NCBI RefSeq assembly: GCF_900996245.1
Contig: NZ_CAAJGK010000035.1
Coordinates: 1 to 64,000, forward strand
Direction: 5' to 3'
From: Paraburkholderia sp. BCC1886
Lineage (GTDB): Bacteria > Pseudomonadota > Gammaproteobacteria > Burkholderiales > Burkholderiaceae
Length of the DNA: 64,000 nucleotides
Each line of letters starts with the position of its first letter. Position 1 is the first letter of the stretch. The notes beneath the pieces were generated by a model. That model was not told the DNA's origin. It made no database searches and was given only the letters and a program-made list of their open reading frames with translations. The position numbers and the translations under genes are program-made. Below, piece by piece: positions 29,201-42,415 of this stretch.

Positions 29201-30313
29201 GGTGCGGTCGTGCAGGTGCGGGCGGCCGATCGCGACGCGGTGCTCGGCGCGTTGCGCGAACACGGGCTGTCGGCCTGTTCGCATGTCATCGGCAAGATCA
29301 ACGAACGCGACACGATCGAAATCTATCGCGACGCGAAGAAAATCTACGAAGCGCCGCGTACCGACCTGCATCGCACGTGGAGCGAAGTGAGCTGGCGCAT
29401 TTCGCGTCTGCGCGACAATCCGGCTTGTGCGGATGCCGAATACGACGCGCTGTCCGACGCGGCCGATCCCGGCATCACGCCGGTGCTGAGTTTCGAGCCG
29501 GCCGAAGACGTCGCCGCGCCGTTCATCAATACGCACGCCCGTCCGCGCGTCGCGATTCTGCGCGAGCAGGGTGTGAACTCGCATCTGGAAACCGCGTATG
29601 CGTTCGATCGCTCGGGCTTCGACGCGCACGACGTGCACATGAGCGATCTGCTGGCGGGCCGCGCGAATCTCGCCGATTTCGCCGGCGCGGTCGCCTGCGG
29701 CGGCTTCTCGTACGGCGACACGCTGGGTGCCGGCGAAGGCTGGGCGAAGGCGATTCGCTTCAATGCGCAACTCGCCGACATGTTCGCCGCGTTCTTCGGC
29801 CGCGCAGACACGTTCGCGCTGGGCATCTGCAACGGCTGCCAGATGATGAGCAGCCTCGCGTCGATGATCCCGGGTGCCGAAGCGTGGCCCAAGTTCACGC
29901 GCAACAAGTCGGAAAAATTCGAAGCGCGTTTTTCGCTGGTCGAAGTGCAGCCGTCGCCGTCCATTTTCTTCGCCGGCATGGAAGGCTCGCGCATTCCGGT
30001 GGCGATTGCGCACGGCGAAGGCTACGCGGACTTTTCGCAGCAGGGCGATGCGTCGAAGGTGGCGGTGGCAATGCGTTATGTCGATCACCGTGGTCAGGCG
30101 ACCGAGCAGTATCCGTTCAACCCGAACGGCTCGCCGCAAGGTATTACGTCGGTCACGACGGCGGACGGCCGCTTCACCGTCCTGATGCCGCATACCGAGC
30201 GCGTGCATCGCGCGGTGCAGATGAGCTGGCATCCCAAGGGTTGGGGTGAGAACGGCACGGACGCAAGCCCGTGGCTGCGCGTGTTCCAGAATGCGCGGCG
30301 CTGGATTGGCTGA
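26219..30313 (+). CDS. purL: Phosphoribosylformylglycinamidine synthase (large, single-chain)
   Basis: A 1364-residue enzyme for the fourth step of purine synthesis, converting FGAR, glutamine and ATP to FGAM. It is the long gamma/beta-proteobacterial form with synthetase and amidotransferase in one chain. Visible are the central [22 protein letters not shown] strand, the [10 protein letters not shown] and [10 protein letters not shown] segments, and a C-terminal class-I glutaminase with catalytic Cys1204 (GICNGCQMM) and the His/Glu pair in [13 protein letters not shown] 26219 starts a typical N-terminal domain ([17 protein letters not shown]). It stands alone and ends in a terminator. A very long reverse-strand open frame beneath it is a codon-bias shadow. 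Confidence 0.98.
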   Translation: MAHFSCFPGASALSDFRQTRLLDTLTRIDSNITGVRGQYLHFVNAQTPLSAEDNAKIEALMHYGDPLDEVKERGTAETFLVVPRFGTVSPWASKATDIAHLCGLTQVRRIERGVEYTVTLKSGLLGGKKALSDEARAAVAAALHDRMTESLSPSRDHALHLFDELPAKPLQTVDVLGHGRAALETANAELGLALADDEIDYLVDAFTKLGRNPTDVELMMFAQANSEHCRHKIFNADWTIDGEKQDISLFNMIRNTEKLNPQGTIVAYSDNSAIMAGGVAERWFPRTPADAQAGALPEHYRRNVELTHTLMKVETHNHPTAISPFPGASTGAGGEIRDEGATGRGARPKAGLAGFTVSNLSLPDGVEAWENARDAAQPLAHRNPADKHEAYGRPDRIASPLQIMIDGPLGGAAFNNEFGRPNLGGYFRAYEQNVAGLVRGYHKPIMIAGGIGNISDQHTHKHDLPEGSLLIQIGGPGMRIGMGGGAASSMATGTNTAELDFDSVQRGNPEIERRAQEVINACWQLGEHNPILSIHDVGAGGLSNAFPEVVDGAGKGANFDLRKIQLEESGLSPREIWSNEAQERYVLAIAPADLPAFQAMCERERCPFAVVGTATAERQLKVIDSENSDAHAHEPVDMPMEVLLGKAPRMHRDVRRVERKLEPVDVTGLVLADVATSVLRHPTVASKSFLITIGDRSVGGTTARDQMVGPWQVPVADVAITTMDYAGFRGEAMTMAERTPLAVIDAPASGRMAVGEAVTNIAAAPIASLDKLKLSANWMAACGAPGEDAALYDTVKAIGMELCPALGISIPVGKDSLSMRTKWEDRGVAKEVVAPVSLIISAFAPVEDVRRHLTPQLRRIGGTDGVGDTVLIAIDLGRGKHRLGGSILAQVTQQVGDSVPDVDSAEDLKRFFTAIQALNQDGKLLAYHDRSDGGLWATVCEMAFAGHVGVSLNVDMLVLDPNHESDFGDAKDWAKQTSGRREDRTIRALFNEELGAVVQVRAADRDAVLGALREHGLSACSHVIGKINERDTIEIYRDAKKIYEAPRTDLHRTWSEVSWRISRLRDNPACADAEYDALSDAADPGITPVLSFEPAEDVAAPFINTHARPRVAILREQGVNSHLETAYAFDRSGFDAHDVHMSDLLAGRANLADFAGAVACGGFSYGDTLGAGEGWAKAIRFNAQLADMFAAFFGRADTFALGICNGCQMMSSLASMIPGAEAWPKFTRNKSEKFEARFSLVEVQPSPSIFFAGMEGSRIPVAIAHGEGYADFSQQGDASKVAVAMRYVDHRGQATEQYPFNPNGSPQGITSVTTADGRFTVLMPHTERVHRAVQMSWHPKGWGENGTDASPWLRVFQNARRWIG

Positions 30314-30342
30314 CAGCAGCGCTCCGCCGGATCGACGATCGG

Positions 30343-30377
30343 AAAGTCCCTTGAGATGGTTTCAGGGGACTTTTTTT
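30343..30377 (+). terminator. Terminator after purL
   Basis: AAGTCCC with the following bases pairs with GGGGACTT across a TTGAGATGGTTTCA region, followed by a run of seven T at about 30371-30377. Confidence 0.8.
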
Positions 30378-30408
30378 ATGGGCGCGCCGTCCACATGGCG
30401 CTCAATAG

Positions 30409-30446
30409 AAAAAACCCCTGTTCGGTCATCGACCGAACAGGGGTTC
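30409..30446 (-). terminator. Terminator of the yciB-bolA-parvulin operon
   Basis: A 14-bp perfect stem (ACCCCTGTTCGGTC / GACCGAACAGGGGT) with an ATC loop. Read on the minus strand it is followed by TTTTTT, making a very strong terminator 27 bp after the parvulin gene stop. Confidence 0.92.
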
Positions 30447-30472
30447 TGTCCTGCACAACCACGCAATCCCGC

Positions 30473-31252
30473 TTACTGGATCTTCGCGTTCTTGCGCAGA
30501 CCTTCTTCGAACGCCTGCAGTTTTTCCTGCTGGATCTGCTGGACGATTTGCGCGCGCACCTGTTCCAGCGGGGGCGGCGTGACCGAACGCACGTCGTCCA
30601 CACGGATGATGTGCCAGCCGAATTGCGTATGCACCGGCGTATCGGTCATCTGGCCTTTTTGCAGATGCGTTGCGGCATCGGCGAATTCAGGCACGTAAGC
30701 CTTCGGGTCCGACCAGTCCAGGTCGCCGCCGTTCTTGCCCGATCCCGGGTCTTTCGAGTATTGCTTGGCGAGGTCTTCGAAGCTCGCGCCGGCCTTGATC
30801 TTCGCGATCAGATCCTTGGCCTGCTGTTCGTTGTCGACGAGGATGTGATGCAGGTGATATTCCTTGCCGCCCGCGTCCTTCGTCAATGCGTTGTAGCGCG
30901 CGGTCACTTCGGCGTCGCTCGGTGCGTTGGTCTTCACGAAGTCTTCGATCAGCGCGCGCAGCACGACGGTTTGCTGTGCAACGGCGATTTGCGCCTTGAT
31001 GTCAGGGCGATTGGGGAGGCCGCGACGCAGCGCTTCCTGCATCAGCACTTCACGGTTCACGAGTTCTTCACGCACGGCCATTTGCAGTTGCGGCGTGTTT
31101 TGCTGGCCTTGCTGGACCAGTTGACCGATCAGCGCGTCGGCGCGGGCTTTCGGAATCGGCGTGCCGTTCACGACGGCGATGTTCTGTGCGAATGCAGGTG
31201 CGGCAGCAAAGGCAGCCAGCAATACCCAAAAGTGGGTTTTTTTCAAGGTCAT
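30473..31252 (-). CDS. Periplasmic parvulin-type peptidyl-prolyl isomerase
   Basis: A 259-residue exported foldase. ATG at 31250-31252, with AGGAA upstream, gives the signal peptide MTLKKTHFWVLLAAFAAAPAFA, cleaved before QNIAVV. A SurA_N-like helical region precedes one parvulin domain: YHLHHILVDNEQQAKDLIAK to QFGWHIIRVDDVR. It ends in a short helical tail (EQVRAQIVQQIQQEKLQ). It is the last gene of a three-gene minus-strand operon after yciB and bolA and has a strong terminator. Related proteins (PrsA/Cbf2-like) help secreted and outer-membrane proteins fold. It lacks the membrane helix of PpiD elsewhere in this window. Confidence 0.93.
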   Translation of the reverse strand: MTLKKTHFWVLLAAFAAAPAFAQNIAVVNGTPIPKARADALIGQLVQQGQQNTPQLQMAVREELVNREVLMQEALRRGLPNRPDIKAQIAVAQQTVVLRALIEDFVKTNAPSDAEVTARYNALTKDAGGKEYHLHHILVDNEQQAKDLIAKIKAGASFEDLAKQYSKDPGSGKNGGDLDWSDPKAYVPEFADAATHLQKGQMTDTPVHTQFGWHIIRVDDVRSVTPPPLEQVRAQIVQQIQQEKLQAFEEGLRKNAKIQ

Positions 31253-31262
31253 CGAAAGGTTC

Positions 31263-31595
31263 CTAGCGGGGCAACAAAGCGAATTCTTCGGGCGTATAAG
31301 CCGTGATGGCAAGGGCGTGAATGCCGCGCTGCATAGCATCGGCCAGCGCATCATACACCAGGCGATGCCGCGCCACGCGGGCTTTCCCGGCGAATGCGGC
31401 GGCCACGATCGTGACAGAAAAATGACCGCCGGCCGACGCGCCGGCATGGCCCGCGTGCTGCGCGCTGTCGTCGGAGATATGGATCGAGGCGACCGGTGCG
31501 AGAGCGGCCGTGAGGCGCGCTTCGATCAGTTCGGCACGCTCGGCGGTGGTGGCGTGCAGAAAGGCGTCGCCGGTCGTGCTGGTCGGGTTGGTCAT
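31263..31595 (-). CDS. BolA-family protein
   Basis: A 110-residue protein with the BolA/IbaG fold: ERAELIEARLTAALAPVASIHISDDS, then HFSVTIVAAAFAGKARVARHRLVYDALADAM with the conserved R-H-R-x-V-Y helix, and a terminal IHALAITAYTPEEF. BolA proteins bind monothiol glutaredoxins and iron-sulphur clusters and affect cell shape and stress responses. A His-rich insertion (DSAQHAGHAGASAGGHF) lies in the loop that carries the conserved ligand region. The start codon is one base after the yciB stop and the gene ends 10 bp before the parvulin start, so translation is probably coupled. Confidence 0.93.
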   Translation of the reverse strand: MTNPTSTTGDAFLHATTAERAELIEARLTAALAPVASIHISDDSAQHAGHAGASAGGHFSVTIVAAAFAGKARVARHRLVYDALADAMQRGIHALAITAYTPEEFALLPR

Positions 31596-31596
31596 G

Positions 31597-32127
31597 TCAT
31601 TCTTCCTTCATGTACTTCGAAAGCCACAGGCTTTGCCCGAGGATGAACACGACCAGACAGCCGGTCGCGCCGAACAGTTTGAAGTTGACCCACTGGTCGA
31701 GCGTGTAGTGGAACGCGACGAACAGATTCAGCAGACCGAGCAGCACGAAGAACACCGCCCAGACGATGCTGAGCTTGCTCCAGATCGCGTGCGGCAGCGT
31801 GATCTGCTTGCCCATCATCGCTTCGATCAGATTCTTGTTGAAGGCGAATTGCGAGACGATCAGCGCGACCGAAAATGCCCAGTACAGCACGGTCGGCTTC
31901 CATTTGATGAAGGTGTCGTTGTGCAGCACGAGCGTCGCGCCGCCGAACACGACGACGACGCCGAGGCTCACCCACAGCATCGGGTCGACCTTGCGGTGGC
32001 GAAAGGCCACCCACGCGATCTGCACCAGCGTGGCGACGATCGCCACTGCCGTCGCCGTGAAAATGCCCCAGATCTTGAAGGCGACGAAGAACAGGATGAT
32101 CGGGAACAGATCGAACAGGAATTTCAT
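31597..32127 (-). CDS. yciB: Inner membrane-spanning protein YciB (septation protein A)
   Basis: A 176-residue integral membrane protein with five hydrophobic helices, beginning [19 protein letters not shown], the conserved family N-terminus (also called IspZ/IspA). The segment [11 protein letters not shown] and the [14 protein letters not shown] loop are family hallmarks. YciB contributes to cell envelope synthesis and septation through contacts with division and elongation proteins. ATG at 32125-32127 is chosen by family length; the upstream open frame adds a hydrophilic head without a ribosome binding site. It leads the yciB-bolA-parvulin operon. Confidence 0.95.
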   Translation of the reverse strand: MKFLFDLFPIILFFVAFKIWGIFTATAVAIVATLVQIAWVAFRHRKVDPMLWVSLGVVVVFGGATLVLHNDTFIKWKPTVLYWAFSVALIVSQFAFNKNLIEAMMGKQITLPHAIWSKLSIVWAVFFVLLGLLNLFVAFHYTLDQWVNFKLFGATGCLVVFILGQSLWLSKYMKEE

Positions 32128-32226
32128 TATCTGGTCGGGATTCGCAGAATAAGCCGGGATGTGAACCGGAGATTGAGGGACGCAGAAGGGGGCGCACAGG
32201 CCGGGGTTGCGATGGGATTGTGCAAA

Positions 32227-32259
32227 CAGGCTGCGATGGAATGACTCCATCGCAGCCTG
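32227..32259 (-). terminator. Perfect 14-bp hairpin after msrB
   Basis: CAGGCTGCGATGGA (32227-32240), loop ATGAC, TCCATCGCAGCCTG (32246-32259). On the minus strand it follows the msrB stop by about 55 bases and is trailed only by TTTGC, so it could be an intrinsic terminator with a weak U-tract or an mRNA-stabilising hairpin before yciB. Confidence 0.55.
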
Positions 32260-32313
32260 CAACGCCGGTCGAGGGCGCCCGGCGCGTAGCCCAACGCGGC
32301 GCGCCGCGCTACG

Positions 32314-32736
32314 TTACTTGGGCTCGAATTGTAGCGCAGCCGAATTGATGCAGTACCGTAGACCGGTCGGCGCCGGTCCGTCTTCGAACACGTGGCCCAG
32401 ATGCGCGCCGCAATTCTTGCATTCGACTTCGATCCGCAGCATGCCGTGCGAGCGGTCGGTTTTCTCGGCGATCACTTCGCCGTCGATAGGCTTGAAGTAG
32501 CTCGGCCAGCCGCACCCGGCATCGAACTTGGTGTCCGACTCGAACAGCGGCGTGCCGCAACACACGCAGTCGTAAATGCCGCGATCCCAGTGATCGTGAT
32601 AGCGGCCGGTGAACGGCCGCTCGGTCGCCGCATGGCGGGTCACCTGGTATTCGATGTCGGAGAGCTGCTTGCGCCACTCGGCGTCGTCTTTCTGCACGGC
32701 CGGGGCGTCGGTCTTGAGGTCGTCGGGCTTGTTCAT
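32314..32736 (-). CDS. msrB: Peptide-methionine (R)-S-oxide reductase
   Basis: A 140-residue cytoplasmic enzyme that reduces methionine-R-sulfoxide in proteins. The structural zinc is held by Cys57-x-x-Cys60 and Cys106-x-x-Cys109, and the catalytic nucleophile is Cys129 in [21 protein letters not shown] supplies the recycling Cys75 and substrate pocket. The N-terminal 20 residues are a poorly conserved tail. It lies 79 bp downstream of selO on the same strand, a redox-linked pairing, and is followed by a strong hairpin. Confidence 0.97.
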   Translation of the reverse strand: MNKPDDLKTDAPAVQKDDAEWRKQLSDIEYQVTRHAATERPFTGRYHDHWDRGIYDCVCCGTPLFESDTKFDAGCGWPSYFKPIDGEVIAEKTDRSHGMLRIEVECKNCGAHLGHVFEDGPAPTGLRYCINSAALQFEPK

Positions 32737-32815
32737 GGTCGGGCTTCCTGTCTCGGGGTTGATCGGGCTTCACGCGTCGGGCTTTATGCGTCGCGCTCAC
32801 GCTTGACTTCGCGCG

Positions 32816-34372
<1,557 letters not shown>

Positions 34373-34505
34373 GTTGAGCGCCTCTGGATTAACCGATATT
34401 GTAAGTCCGCGCCCGCGGAACTGCTGGGAGGGCTGGCATGACGCCAGCCCCGCGCGGCCCACGATAACGACCCCGTAACTTAAGAAGGCGAGGAGACCCC
34501 GCTTT

Positions 34506-36191
<1,686 letters not shown>

Positions 36192-36349
36192 GGAAAACCC
36201 CGTCCACGCTTAAATTGAACGAGCGTGCTTTTCTACTGTATTCTGCCTGCTGACCGGGACGACCGGAGCGGTCGGCCGCGAGGCCGGCTCGACGAACCGA
36301 ACCGATGGGCGGCGCGCCTCGTGCCGACCCGTCGCATGGAGGCAGGCAG

Positions 36350-38434
36350 ATGGCTGTGGACTACACGACTCATGACGGCGTGGCCGTCGTCACGCTGAAC
36401 AATCCTCCGGTCAACGGTCTTGGGCTCTCGACGCGAGCCGGGATCGTAGCCGGCATCGAACGCGCGCAGAGCGACCCGGCCATCCGGGCAATCGTGCTCA
36501 CCGGCGCGGGCAAAGCCTTCTCCGGCGGCGCCGACATCACCGAATTCAATACCCCGAAAGCGACGCAGGAACCGACGCTCGCCACCGTCATTCAGGTGGT
36601 CGAAAGCAGCGCCAAGCCGGTGATCGCCGCAATCCACAGCGTGGCGATGGGCGGCGGACTGGAACTCGCGCTCGGCGCGCATTACCGCATCGCCGCGCCT
36701 GGCGCGCAGATCGCGCTGCCGGAAGTGAAACTCGGGATTCTGCCGGGCGCCGGCGGCACGCAACGGCTGCCGCGCGCCATCGGCCTCGAAGCTGCGCTGA
36801 ACATGATCGTCTCGGGTACGCCGGTGCTCTCCGAGAAACTGACCGATTCCGGGCTGTTCGACGAGATTGCGCAAGGCGATCTGGCCGAAGCCGCCCTCAC
36901 GTTTGCGCGCCGCGTCGGCGCGCAAACGGGCCCGCATCCTAAGGTGCGGGACCGGAAGATCGAGCATCCGAATGCTGCGGGCTTCATCCAGTTCGCGCGC
37001 AATAGCGTTGCCGCGATCGCCAAAAATTTCCCTGCGCCGCACAAGTGCATCGACGCGGTCGAAGCCGGCGTGCAGAACGGTTTCGACAAGGGCCTCGCAG
37101 TCGAGCGCGAGTGTTTCGTCGCGCTCGTGCAGACCCCGGAAAGCCGCGCGCTGCGTCATGCGTTTTTCGGCGAACGCGCGGCCAGCAAGATTCCCGATGT
37201 GCCCTCCGACACGCCGACGCGCGATATCCAGCGCGTCGCGGTGATCGGCGCCGGCACCATGGGCGGCGGTATCGCGATGAACTTCGTCAACGCGGGCATT
37301 CCGGTCACGCTGCTGGAAACGAAACAGGAAGCGCTCGATCGCGGCATTGCGACCATCCGCAAGAACTACGAAGCCACGGTCAGGAAGGGCCGTCTCAAGC
37401 CCGAGGCGCTCGAACAGCGTATGGCTTTGCTCACGCCCACGCTGTCCTACGACGATCTGAAAGACGCCGATCTGATCGTCGAAGCCGTGTTCGAAGAACT
37501 CGGCGTGAAGGAACAGGTGTTCAGGCGTCTGGACGAAGTGGCGAAGCCAGGCGCCATTCTCGCGTCGAACACGTCGACGCTGGATGTCGACAGGATCGCC
37601 GCTTTCACGAAGCGTCCGCAGGACGTGGTCGGCATGCACTTCTTCAGTCCGGCCAACGTGATGAAGCTGCTCGAAGTGGTGCGCGGCGAGCACACTGCGA
37701 AGGACGTGCTCGCTACCGTGATGAAGCTGGCCAAAAAAATCAGGAAGACGGCTGTGGTGTCGGGCGTTTGCGACGGCTTCATCGGCAACCGGATGATCGA
37801 GCAGTACATTCGCCAGGCGCTCTTCATGCTCGAAGAAGGCGCGTTGCCCGCGCAGGTCGATCGTGCCATCGAAAAGTTCGGCTTCGCGATGGGCCCGTTC
37901 CGCATGAGCGATCTGGCGGGCAACGATATAGGCTGGGCGATCCGCAAGCGGCGCTATCAGGAACAGCCCGACATGCATTACTCGAAAGTCGCCGATCGCC
38001 TGTGCGAACTCGGCCGCTTCGGCCAGAAGACCGGCGGCGGCTGGTACGACTACAAAGCGGGCGACCGTACCGCGTATCCGTCGAAAGCGGTCGACGAGAT
38101 GATTGTCGGTTATTGCGCAGAAACGCAGGCGCCGCGTCGCAAGATCGGCGACGAGGAAATCGTCGAACGGCTCGTGCTGTCGCTCGTGAACGAAGGCGCG
38201 AAGATTCTCGAAGAAGGCATTGCGTCGAAGGCTTCGGACATCGACATGGTCTATCTGACCGGTTATGGATTTCCGTTGTATCGCGGCGGCCCGATGCTGT
38301 ATGCGGACACGGTCGGCCTCTACAACGTCGAGCGTGCGATCCGCCGCTATGCCGCGCAGCCGAACGGCGATGCGTGGCAAATCGCGCCGGGCCTCGCGAA
38401 GCTCGCGGCAGAAGGGCGCGGCTTCAACGGCTGA
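36350..38434 (+). CDS. Bifunctional enoyl-CoA hydratase / 3-hydroxyacyl-CoA dehydrogenase (FadB-like)
   Basis: A 694-residue two-domain beta-oxidation enzyme. The N-terminal crotonase domain (about 1-180) has [25 protein letters not shown] and [17 protein letters not shown], including the catalytic Glu pair region. After a linker, the NAD-binding Rossmann motif GAGTMGGG starts at residue 300, followed by [12 protein letters not shown] and the [15 protein letters not shown] segment with the catalytic His. A second C-terminal HAD domain closes the protein. ATG 36350 with GGAGGCAGG upstream is preferred over an earlier ATG. It converts enoyl-CoA through 3-hydroxyacyl-CoA to 3-ketoacyl-CoA for the thiolase next door, 67 bp downstream. 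Confidence 0.95.
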   Translation: MAVDYTTHDGVAVVTLNNPPVNGLGLSTRAGIVAGIERAQSDPAIRAIVLTGAGKAFSGGADITEFNTPKATQEPTLATVIQVVESSAKPVIAAIHSVAMGGGLELALGAHYRIAAPGAQIALPEVKLGILPGAGGTQRLPRAIGLEAALNMIVSGTPVLSEKLTDSGLFDEIAQGDLAEAALTFARRVGAQTGPHPKVRDRKIEHPNAAGFIQFARNSVAAIAKNFPAPHKCIDAVEAGVQNGFDKGLAVERECFVALVQTPESRALRHAFFGERAASKIPDVPSDTPTRDIQRVAVIGAGTMGGGIAMNFVNAGIPVTLLETKQEALDRGIATIRKNYEATVRKGRLKPEALEQRMALLTPTLSYDDLKDADLIVEAVFEELGVKEQVFRRLDEVAKPGAILASNTSTLDVDRIAAFTKRPQDVVGMHFFSPANVMKLLEVVRGEHTAKDVLATVMKLAKKIRKTAVVSGVCDGFIGNRMIEQYIRQALFMLEEGALPAQVDRAIEKFGFAMGPFRMSDLAGNDIGWAIRKRRYQEQPDMHYSKVADRLCELGRFGQKTGGGWYDYKAGDRTAYPSKAVDEMIVGYCAETQAPRRKIGDEEIVERLVLSLVNEGAKILEEGIASKASDIDMVYLTGYGFPLYRGGPMLYADTVGLYNVERAIRRYAAQPNGDAWQIAPGLAKLAAEGRGFNG

Positions 38435-38501
38435 TGCCTGCCGTCGTGCGTTCATCGGGGCCATTGCGCCCACCATCCAGATTCGACAGCAGGAGACAGG
38501 C

Positions 38502-39680
38502 ATGACCGACGCCGTAATCGTATCGACCGCCCGCACGGGTCTCGCCAAATCATGGCGCGGGGGTTTCAACATGACGCACGGCGCGACGCTGGGCGGTCAC
38601 GTCACGCAGGCCGCCGTAGAGCGCGCCGGACTCGACCCGGCGCGGGTCGAAGACGTCATCATGGGTTGCGCGAATCCGGAAGGCGCGACCGGCGCGAACA
38701 TCGCGCGGCAGATCGTGTTGCGCGCCGGCTTGCCGGTCAGCGTGCCGGGCATGACGGTGAACCGGTTCTGCTCGTCGGGTTTGCAGACCATTGCACTGGC
38801 TGCGCAGCGCGTCATTGCCGGTGAGGGCGAAGTGTTCGTCGCGGGCGGCGTGGAGTCGATCTCGTGCGTGCAGAACGAGATGAACCGGCACATGCTCGCC
38901 GAGGGCTGGCTGAGCCGGAACAAGCCCGAGATTTACTGGTCGATGCTGCAGACTGCCGAGAATGTCGCAAAGCGCTATGCGATTTCGAAGGAACGTCAGG
39001 ACGAATACGGCGCGCGCTCGCAGCAACGCGCGGCCGCCGCGCTTGCGGCCGGCCGCTTCAAGGACGAGATCGTGCCGCTGACGGTGCTCGCCGGTGTCGC
39101 CGATAAAGCCACGGGCCGTCTCTACACGAAAGAAGTGACGGTGAGCGGCGACGAAGGTATCCGCGCCGACACGACGTTAGAAGGCGTCGCGAAGATTCGT
39201 ACCGCGCTGCCGGGCGGCGTGATCACGGCGGGTAACGCCAGCCAGTTTTCCGATGGCGCGTCTGCGTGCGTGGTGATGAACGCAAAGGTGGCCGAGCGCG
39301 AAGGCTTGCAGCCGCTGGGCATTTTTCGCGGCTTCGCGGTCGCGGGCTGCGAGCCGGACGAGATGGGCATCGGCCCGGTGTTCGCGGTGCCCAAATTGCT
39401 GAAGCAGGCGGGCCTGAAGGTCGAGGACATCGACCTGTGGGAGCTGAACGAGGCGTTCGCGGTGCAGGTGCTGTATTGCGCCGACAAGCTCGGCATTCCG
39501 CACGAGCGTCTGAACGTGAACGGCGGCGCGATCGCGGTCGGGCATCCGTATGGCGTGTCGGGCGCGCGGCTGACCGGGCATGCGCTGATCGAAGGCAAGC
39601 GGCGCGGCGCGAAGCTGGTGGTGGTGACGATGTGCATCGGCGGCGGCCAGGGCGCGGCGGGGTTGTTCGAGGTGGTGTGA
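38502..39680 (+). CDS. Acetyl-CoA acyltransferase (thiolase)
   Basis: A 392-residue thiolase. Cys90 (NRFCSSG) is the acyl-carrying nucleophile, His348 (VGHPYG) the general base partner and Cys378 (TMCIGGGQG) the proton shuttle. ATG 38502 follows AGGAGACAGG at good spacing. It cleaves 3-ketoacyl-CoA to acetyl-CoA and a shortened acyl-CoA; the preceding FadB-like gene supplies its substrate, so the two act as a separate-chain equivalent of the FadB-FadA pair. The substitution of Tyr in GHPYG (usually GHPxG) is normal for the family. Confidence 0.96.
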   Translation: MTDAVIVSTARTGLAKSWRGGFNMTHGATLGGHVTQAAVERAGLDPARVEDVIMGCANPEGATGANIARQIVLRAGLPVSVPGMTVNRFCSSGLQTIALAAQRVIAGEGEVFVAGGVESISCVQNEMNRHMLAEGWLSRNKPEIYWSMLQTAENVAKRYAISKERQDEYGARSQQRAAAALAAGRFKDEIVPLTVLAGVADKATGRLYTKEVTVSGDEGIRADTTLEGVAKIRTALPGGVITAGNASQFSDGASACVVMNAKVAEREGLQPLGIFRGFAVAGCEPDEMGIGPVFAVPKLLKQAGLKVEDIDLWELNEAFAVQVLYCADKLGIPHERLNVNGGAIAVGHPYGVSGARLTGHALIEGKRRGAKLVVVTMCIGGGQGAAGLFEVV

Positions 39681-39820
39681 ACGAGAGGGTGTTGCGGGGC
39701 GCGGTGCGGAAGTGGCGGACTGGCGATGGCAAGCCGCCATAGCGGTTATCATTTCCGCTCCCTCCCACTCACGCGCCCGCCGCCGCATGGCGAACGCCGA
39801 CCCTCGAATCCGAATCCGTC

Positions 39821-40303
39821 ATGACCGACATCCCTCCCGTCCCGAACCCTGCGTCCCTGCCCGAAAGCCCGTTCGTCGATCGACTGGGTGCGCAGTTGTT
39901 ATCGGCGGCCGATGGGGTCAGCGAAATCGTGTTGCCGTTGCAGCACGATCATATGAACACGTGGAACGTCGCGCACGGCGGGGTCACCATGACGCTCGCG
40001 GACGTCGCGCTGGCGATGGCCGCGCGCAGTCTCGCCGGCGACGGCGTCGGCGTGGTCACCGTCGAAATGAAAGTGAACTTCATGCAGCCGGGGCGCGGCG
40101 AACTGCGCGCGACCGGTCGCGTGTTGCACCGTTCCACGACCATGGCGTATTGCGAAGGCGAGATTCGCGACAGCGAAGGCCACTTCGTCGCCAAAGCACT
40201 CGGCACGTTCAAATACATGCGACGTCTCGCGGTCGGCCGTGAAGTCACGCAACAGCGTCTGCGCAGCGACCCCTCGGCGAAACCCGGTCCCAGCGACGGT
40301 TGA
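39821..40303 (+). CDS. PaaI-family hotdog thioesterase
   Basis: A 160-residue hotdog-fold protein. The signature WNVAHGGVTMTLADVALAMAA contains the HGG turn and the following catalytic-site Asp on the long helix, and VVTVEMKVNFMQPG is the typical central strand pair. Family members hydrolyse acyl- or aryl-CoA thioesters to rescue free CoA when a pathway stalls. It lies 140 bp after the thiolase and 70 bp before the reductase in the same direction, consistent with a housekeeping role for CoA in this cluster. The C-terminal 20 residues are a basic, disordered tail. Confidence 0.9.
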   Translation: MTDIPPVPNPASLPESPFVDRLGAQLLSAADGVSEIVLPLQHDHMNTWNVAHGGVTMTLADVALAMAARSLAGDGVGVVTVEMKVNFMQPGRGELRATGRVLHRSTTMAYCEGEIRDSEGHFVAKALGTFKYMRRLAVGREVTQQRLRSDPSAKPGPSDG

Positions 40304-40373
40304 GTCCGACGCGCGCACGCTATCTACCCGACTCATCAGCCGACCCGCTCGGTACTACAAGGAGACGATTTCC

Positions 40374-41372
40374 ATGCCCCAGATCAACCGTCAACTCGTG
40401 CTGGCTTCGCGTCCGCAAGGCGAGGCCACGCCCGATAACTTCAAGCTCGTCGAAACCCCGCTCGAGCCGCTGAACGAAGGCCAGATACGCGTGCGCAATC
40501 ACTTCCTGTCGCTCGATCCGTACATGCGCGGCCGCATGAACGACAGCAAGTCGTACGCGGCGCCGCAGCCGCTGAACGAAGTGATGATCGGCGGCACGGT
40601 GGGTGAAGTGATCGAATCGAAGAATCCGAAATTCGCTGCCGGCGACAAGGTCGTCGCCATGTTCGGCTGGCAGGAATACGGCACCTCCGACGGCGCCGGC
40701 GTGCAGAAGGTCGACGACACGCACGTACCGCTGTCCGCATATCTCGGACCGGTCGGCATGCCGGGCGTCACCGGCTGGTATGGGCTGAACCGCATCATCG
40801 CGCCGAAGGCGGGCGACACGGTGGTGGTCAGCGCGGCGAGCGGCGCGGTGGGCAGCGTGGTCGGGCAACTGGCGAAGCTGGCCGGCGCGCGCGCAGTCGG
40901 TATCGCGGGCGGCGCGGAAAAATGCCGCTACGTGGTCGAGACGCTCGGCTTCGACGCTTGCGTCGACTACAAGGCCGGCAAACTCTACGAAGAACTGAAA
41001 GCCGCCACGCCGGACGGCGTCGACGGTTATTTCGAAAACGTCGGCGGCGCCGTGCTCGACGCGACGCTCGCGCGGATGAATGCGTTCGGCCGCATCGCGC
41101 TGTGCGGTTTCATCGCCGGCTACGACGGTCAACCGGTGCCGCTCAAGTATCCGTCGCTGATCCTCACTCAGCGGCTGCTCGTGCAGGGCTTTATCGTCAG
41201 CGAGCATATGGAGGTGTGGCCCGAAGCGCTCAAACAACTCGGCACGCTGGTCGCGCAGAAAAAACTGCAATATCGCGAGACGGTCGCGCAAGGTCTCGAC
41301 GCGGCGCCGGAGGCGTTCATGGGTCTGCTGAAGGGCAAGAACTTCGGTAAGCAACTCGTGAAGCTGGTCTGA
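40374..41372 (+). CDS. NADP-dependent oxidoreductase (CurA/YncB-type MDR family)
   Basis: A 332-residue zinc-free medium-chain reductase. The N-terminal GroES-like domain has NHFLSLDPYMRGRM, a hallmark of the prostaglandin/leukotriene reductase and curcumin reductase branch. The Rossmann domain has VVSAASGAVGSVVGQLAK with AxxGxxG, and VDGYFENVGG is also branch specific. These enzymes reduce alpha,beta-unsaturated ketones or aldehydes with NADPH. ATG 40374 follows AAGGAGA. In this cluster it could saturate an unsaturated acyl or carbonyl intermediate, which is inference. Confidence 0.94.
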   Translation: MPQINRQLVLASRPQGEATPDNFKLVETPLEPLNEGQIRVRNHFLSLDPYMRGRMNDSKSYAAPQPLNEVMIGGTVGEVIESKNPKFAAGDKVVAMFGWQEYGTSDGAGVQKVDDTHVPLSAYLGPVGMPGVTGWYGLNRIIAPKAGDTVVVSAASGAVGSVVGQLAKLAGARAVGIAGGAEKCRYVVETLGFDACVDYKAGKLYEELKAATPDGVDGYFENVGGAVLDATLARMNAFGRIALCGFIAGYDGQPVPLKYPSLILTQRLLVQGFIVSEHMEVWPEALKQLGTLVAQKKLQYRETVAQGLDAAPEAFMGLLKGKNFGKQLVKLV

Positions 41373-41450
41373 AGCTCTGGCTCGAGTTGAACCTCCATCG
41401 CATTCTTGACAATAGCGCGAACAGCAAATAATCGGCGCAGCGGCGCACCG

Positions 41451-41477
41451 GCGCAATCGGCGCAATCAGCGCAATCG
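41451..41477. repeat. 9-bp tandem repeat upstream of the SDR gene
   Basis: GCGCAATCG, GCGCAATCA, GCGCAATCG: three direct units ending 15 bp before the SDR start codon, immediately ahead of its AGGGGA ribosome binding site. Copy changes would alter the leader between the reductase and SDR genes. Confidence 0.8.
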
Positions 41478-41492
41478 GCAAGGGGACAAGCA

Positions 41493-42389
41493 ATGTTCGA
41501 ATTCACCGGCAAGGTGGCCGTGATCACCGGCGCGGCAAGCGGCTTCGGTCGCGCGTTCGCGGAGAAGGGCGCGGCGCTCGGCATGAAGCTCGTGCTCGCC
41601 GACGTGAATCCCGAAGCGCTCGCGGCCACCATCGACCCGTTGCGGGCGAACGGCGCCGAGGTGATCGGCGTGCCGACCGACGTCGCGGATGCCGCTCAGG
41701 TCGAAGCGCTCGCAAGAGCGGCGCTCGATGCGTTCGGCAAGGTGCATCTGCTGTTCAACAATGCGGGCGTCGGCGCGGGCGGTTTTCTGTGGGAGAGTTC
41801 GGCGAACGACTGGTCGTGGGTATTCGGCGTCAACGTGATGGGCGTGGCGCACGGCGTGCGCGTCTTCACGCCGATCATGCTCGCGCAGAACGAGCCGGCG
41901 CATATCGTCAATACCGCCTCCGTCGCGGGGTTGCTGTCGCCGCCGGCCATGGGCATCTATAACGCGTCGAAGCACGCGGTGGTGTCGCTTACCGAGACGC
42001 TGTATCACGACCTGCAACTGGCCCAGGCGAGTCAACCGGGCCATCCCGTCGAGGCGCCGGTGGGCTGCTCGTTGCTGTGTCCGGCCTTCGTGCCGACCGG
42101 CATCGCCAACGCCGAGCGCGCGCGGCCAGCCGCGTTGCGTAACACGGCTGGCCTGACCCGTTCGCAGATCGCCGCCGGCAAGCAACTGCAACGCGCGGTG
42201 CAATCCGGCAGGCTGACCGCGGCCGACGTCGCCGACATCACGTTCGAAGCAATCGGCGCGCGACGCTTCTACATCGTCACGCACCCGGGCATCATGGCGA
42301 CCGTCAAGCTGCGTCACGAAGACATCGAGCAGTTGCGCAATCCCACCGACCCGATGTCGCTAAAGCCCGAAGTCAGGAACGAACCCTAA
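41493..42389 (+). CDS. SDR-family NAD(P)-dependent oxidoreductase
   Basis: A 298-residue short-chain dehydrogenase. TGAASGFG near residues 11-18 is the cofactor loop, NNAGVG follows strand 4, and the catalytic Tyr/Lys pair is in YNASKHAV with Ser in NTASVAG upstream. The C-terminal extension (VTHPGIMATVKLRHEDIEQL) is common in the subgroup often annotated with acyl-CoA and ketone metabolism. AGGGGACAA precedes ATG 41493. It lies 120 bp after the reductase gene and 26 bp before the hydrolase, so the last three genes are probably one unit. Substrate unknown. Confidence 0.92.
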   Translation: MFEFTGKVAVITGAASGFGRAFAEKGAALGMKLVLADVNPEALAATIDPLRANGAEVIGVPTDVADAAQVEALARAALDAFGKVHLLFNNAGVGAGGFLWESSANDWSWVFGVNVMGVAHGVRVFTPIMLAQNEPAHIVNTASVAGLLSPPAMGIYNASKHAVVSLTETLYHDLQLAQASQPGHPVEAPVGCSLLCPAFVPTGIANAERARPAALRNTAGLTRSQIAAGKQLQRAVQSGRLTAADVADITFEAIGARRFYIVTHPGIMATVKLRHEDIEQLRNPTDPMSLKPEVRNEP

Positions 42390-42415
42390 GAAGGCCAGCA
42401 AGGAATCAGAGCGCG

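Noticed and set aside
26963..30232. Reverse-strand open frame of 1089 codons under purL
   Set aside because: It is the antisense shadow of strongly biased purL codons: no ribosome binding site, His/Arg-rich nonsense composition, and no domain, whereas the forward frame has all PurL motifs.
36233..38572. Reverse-strand open frame of 779 codons under the FadB-like gene
   Set aside because: Same cause: high GC3 gives long antisense openness. The translated text is Arg/His/Asp-rich without protein-like segments.
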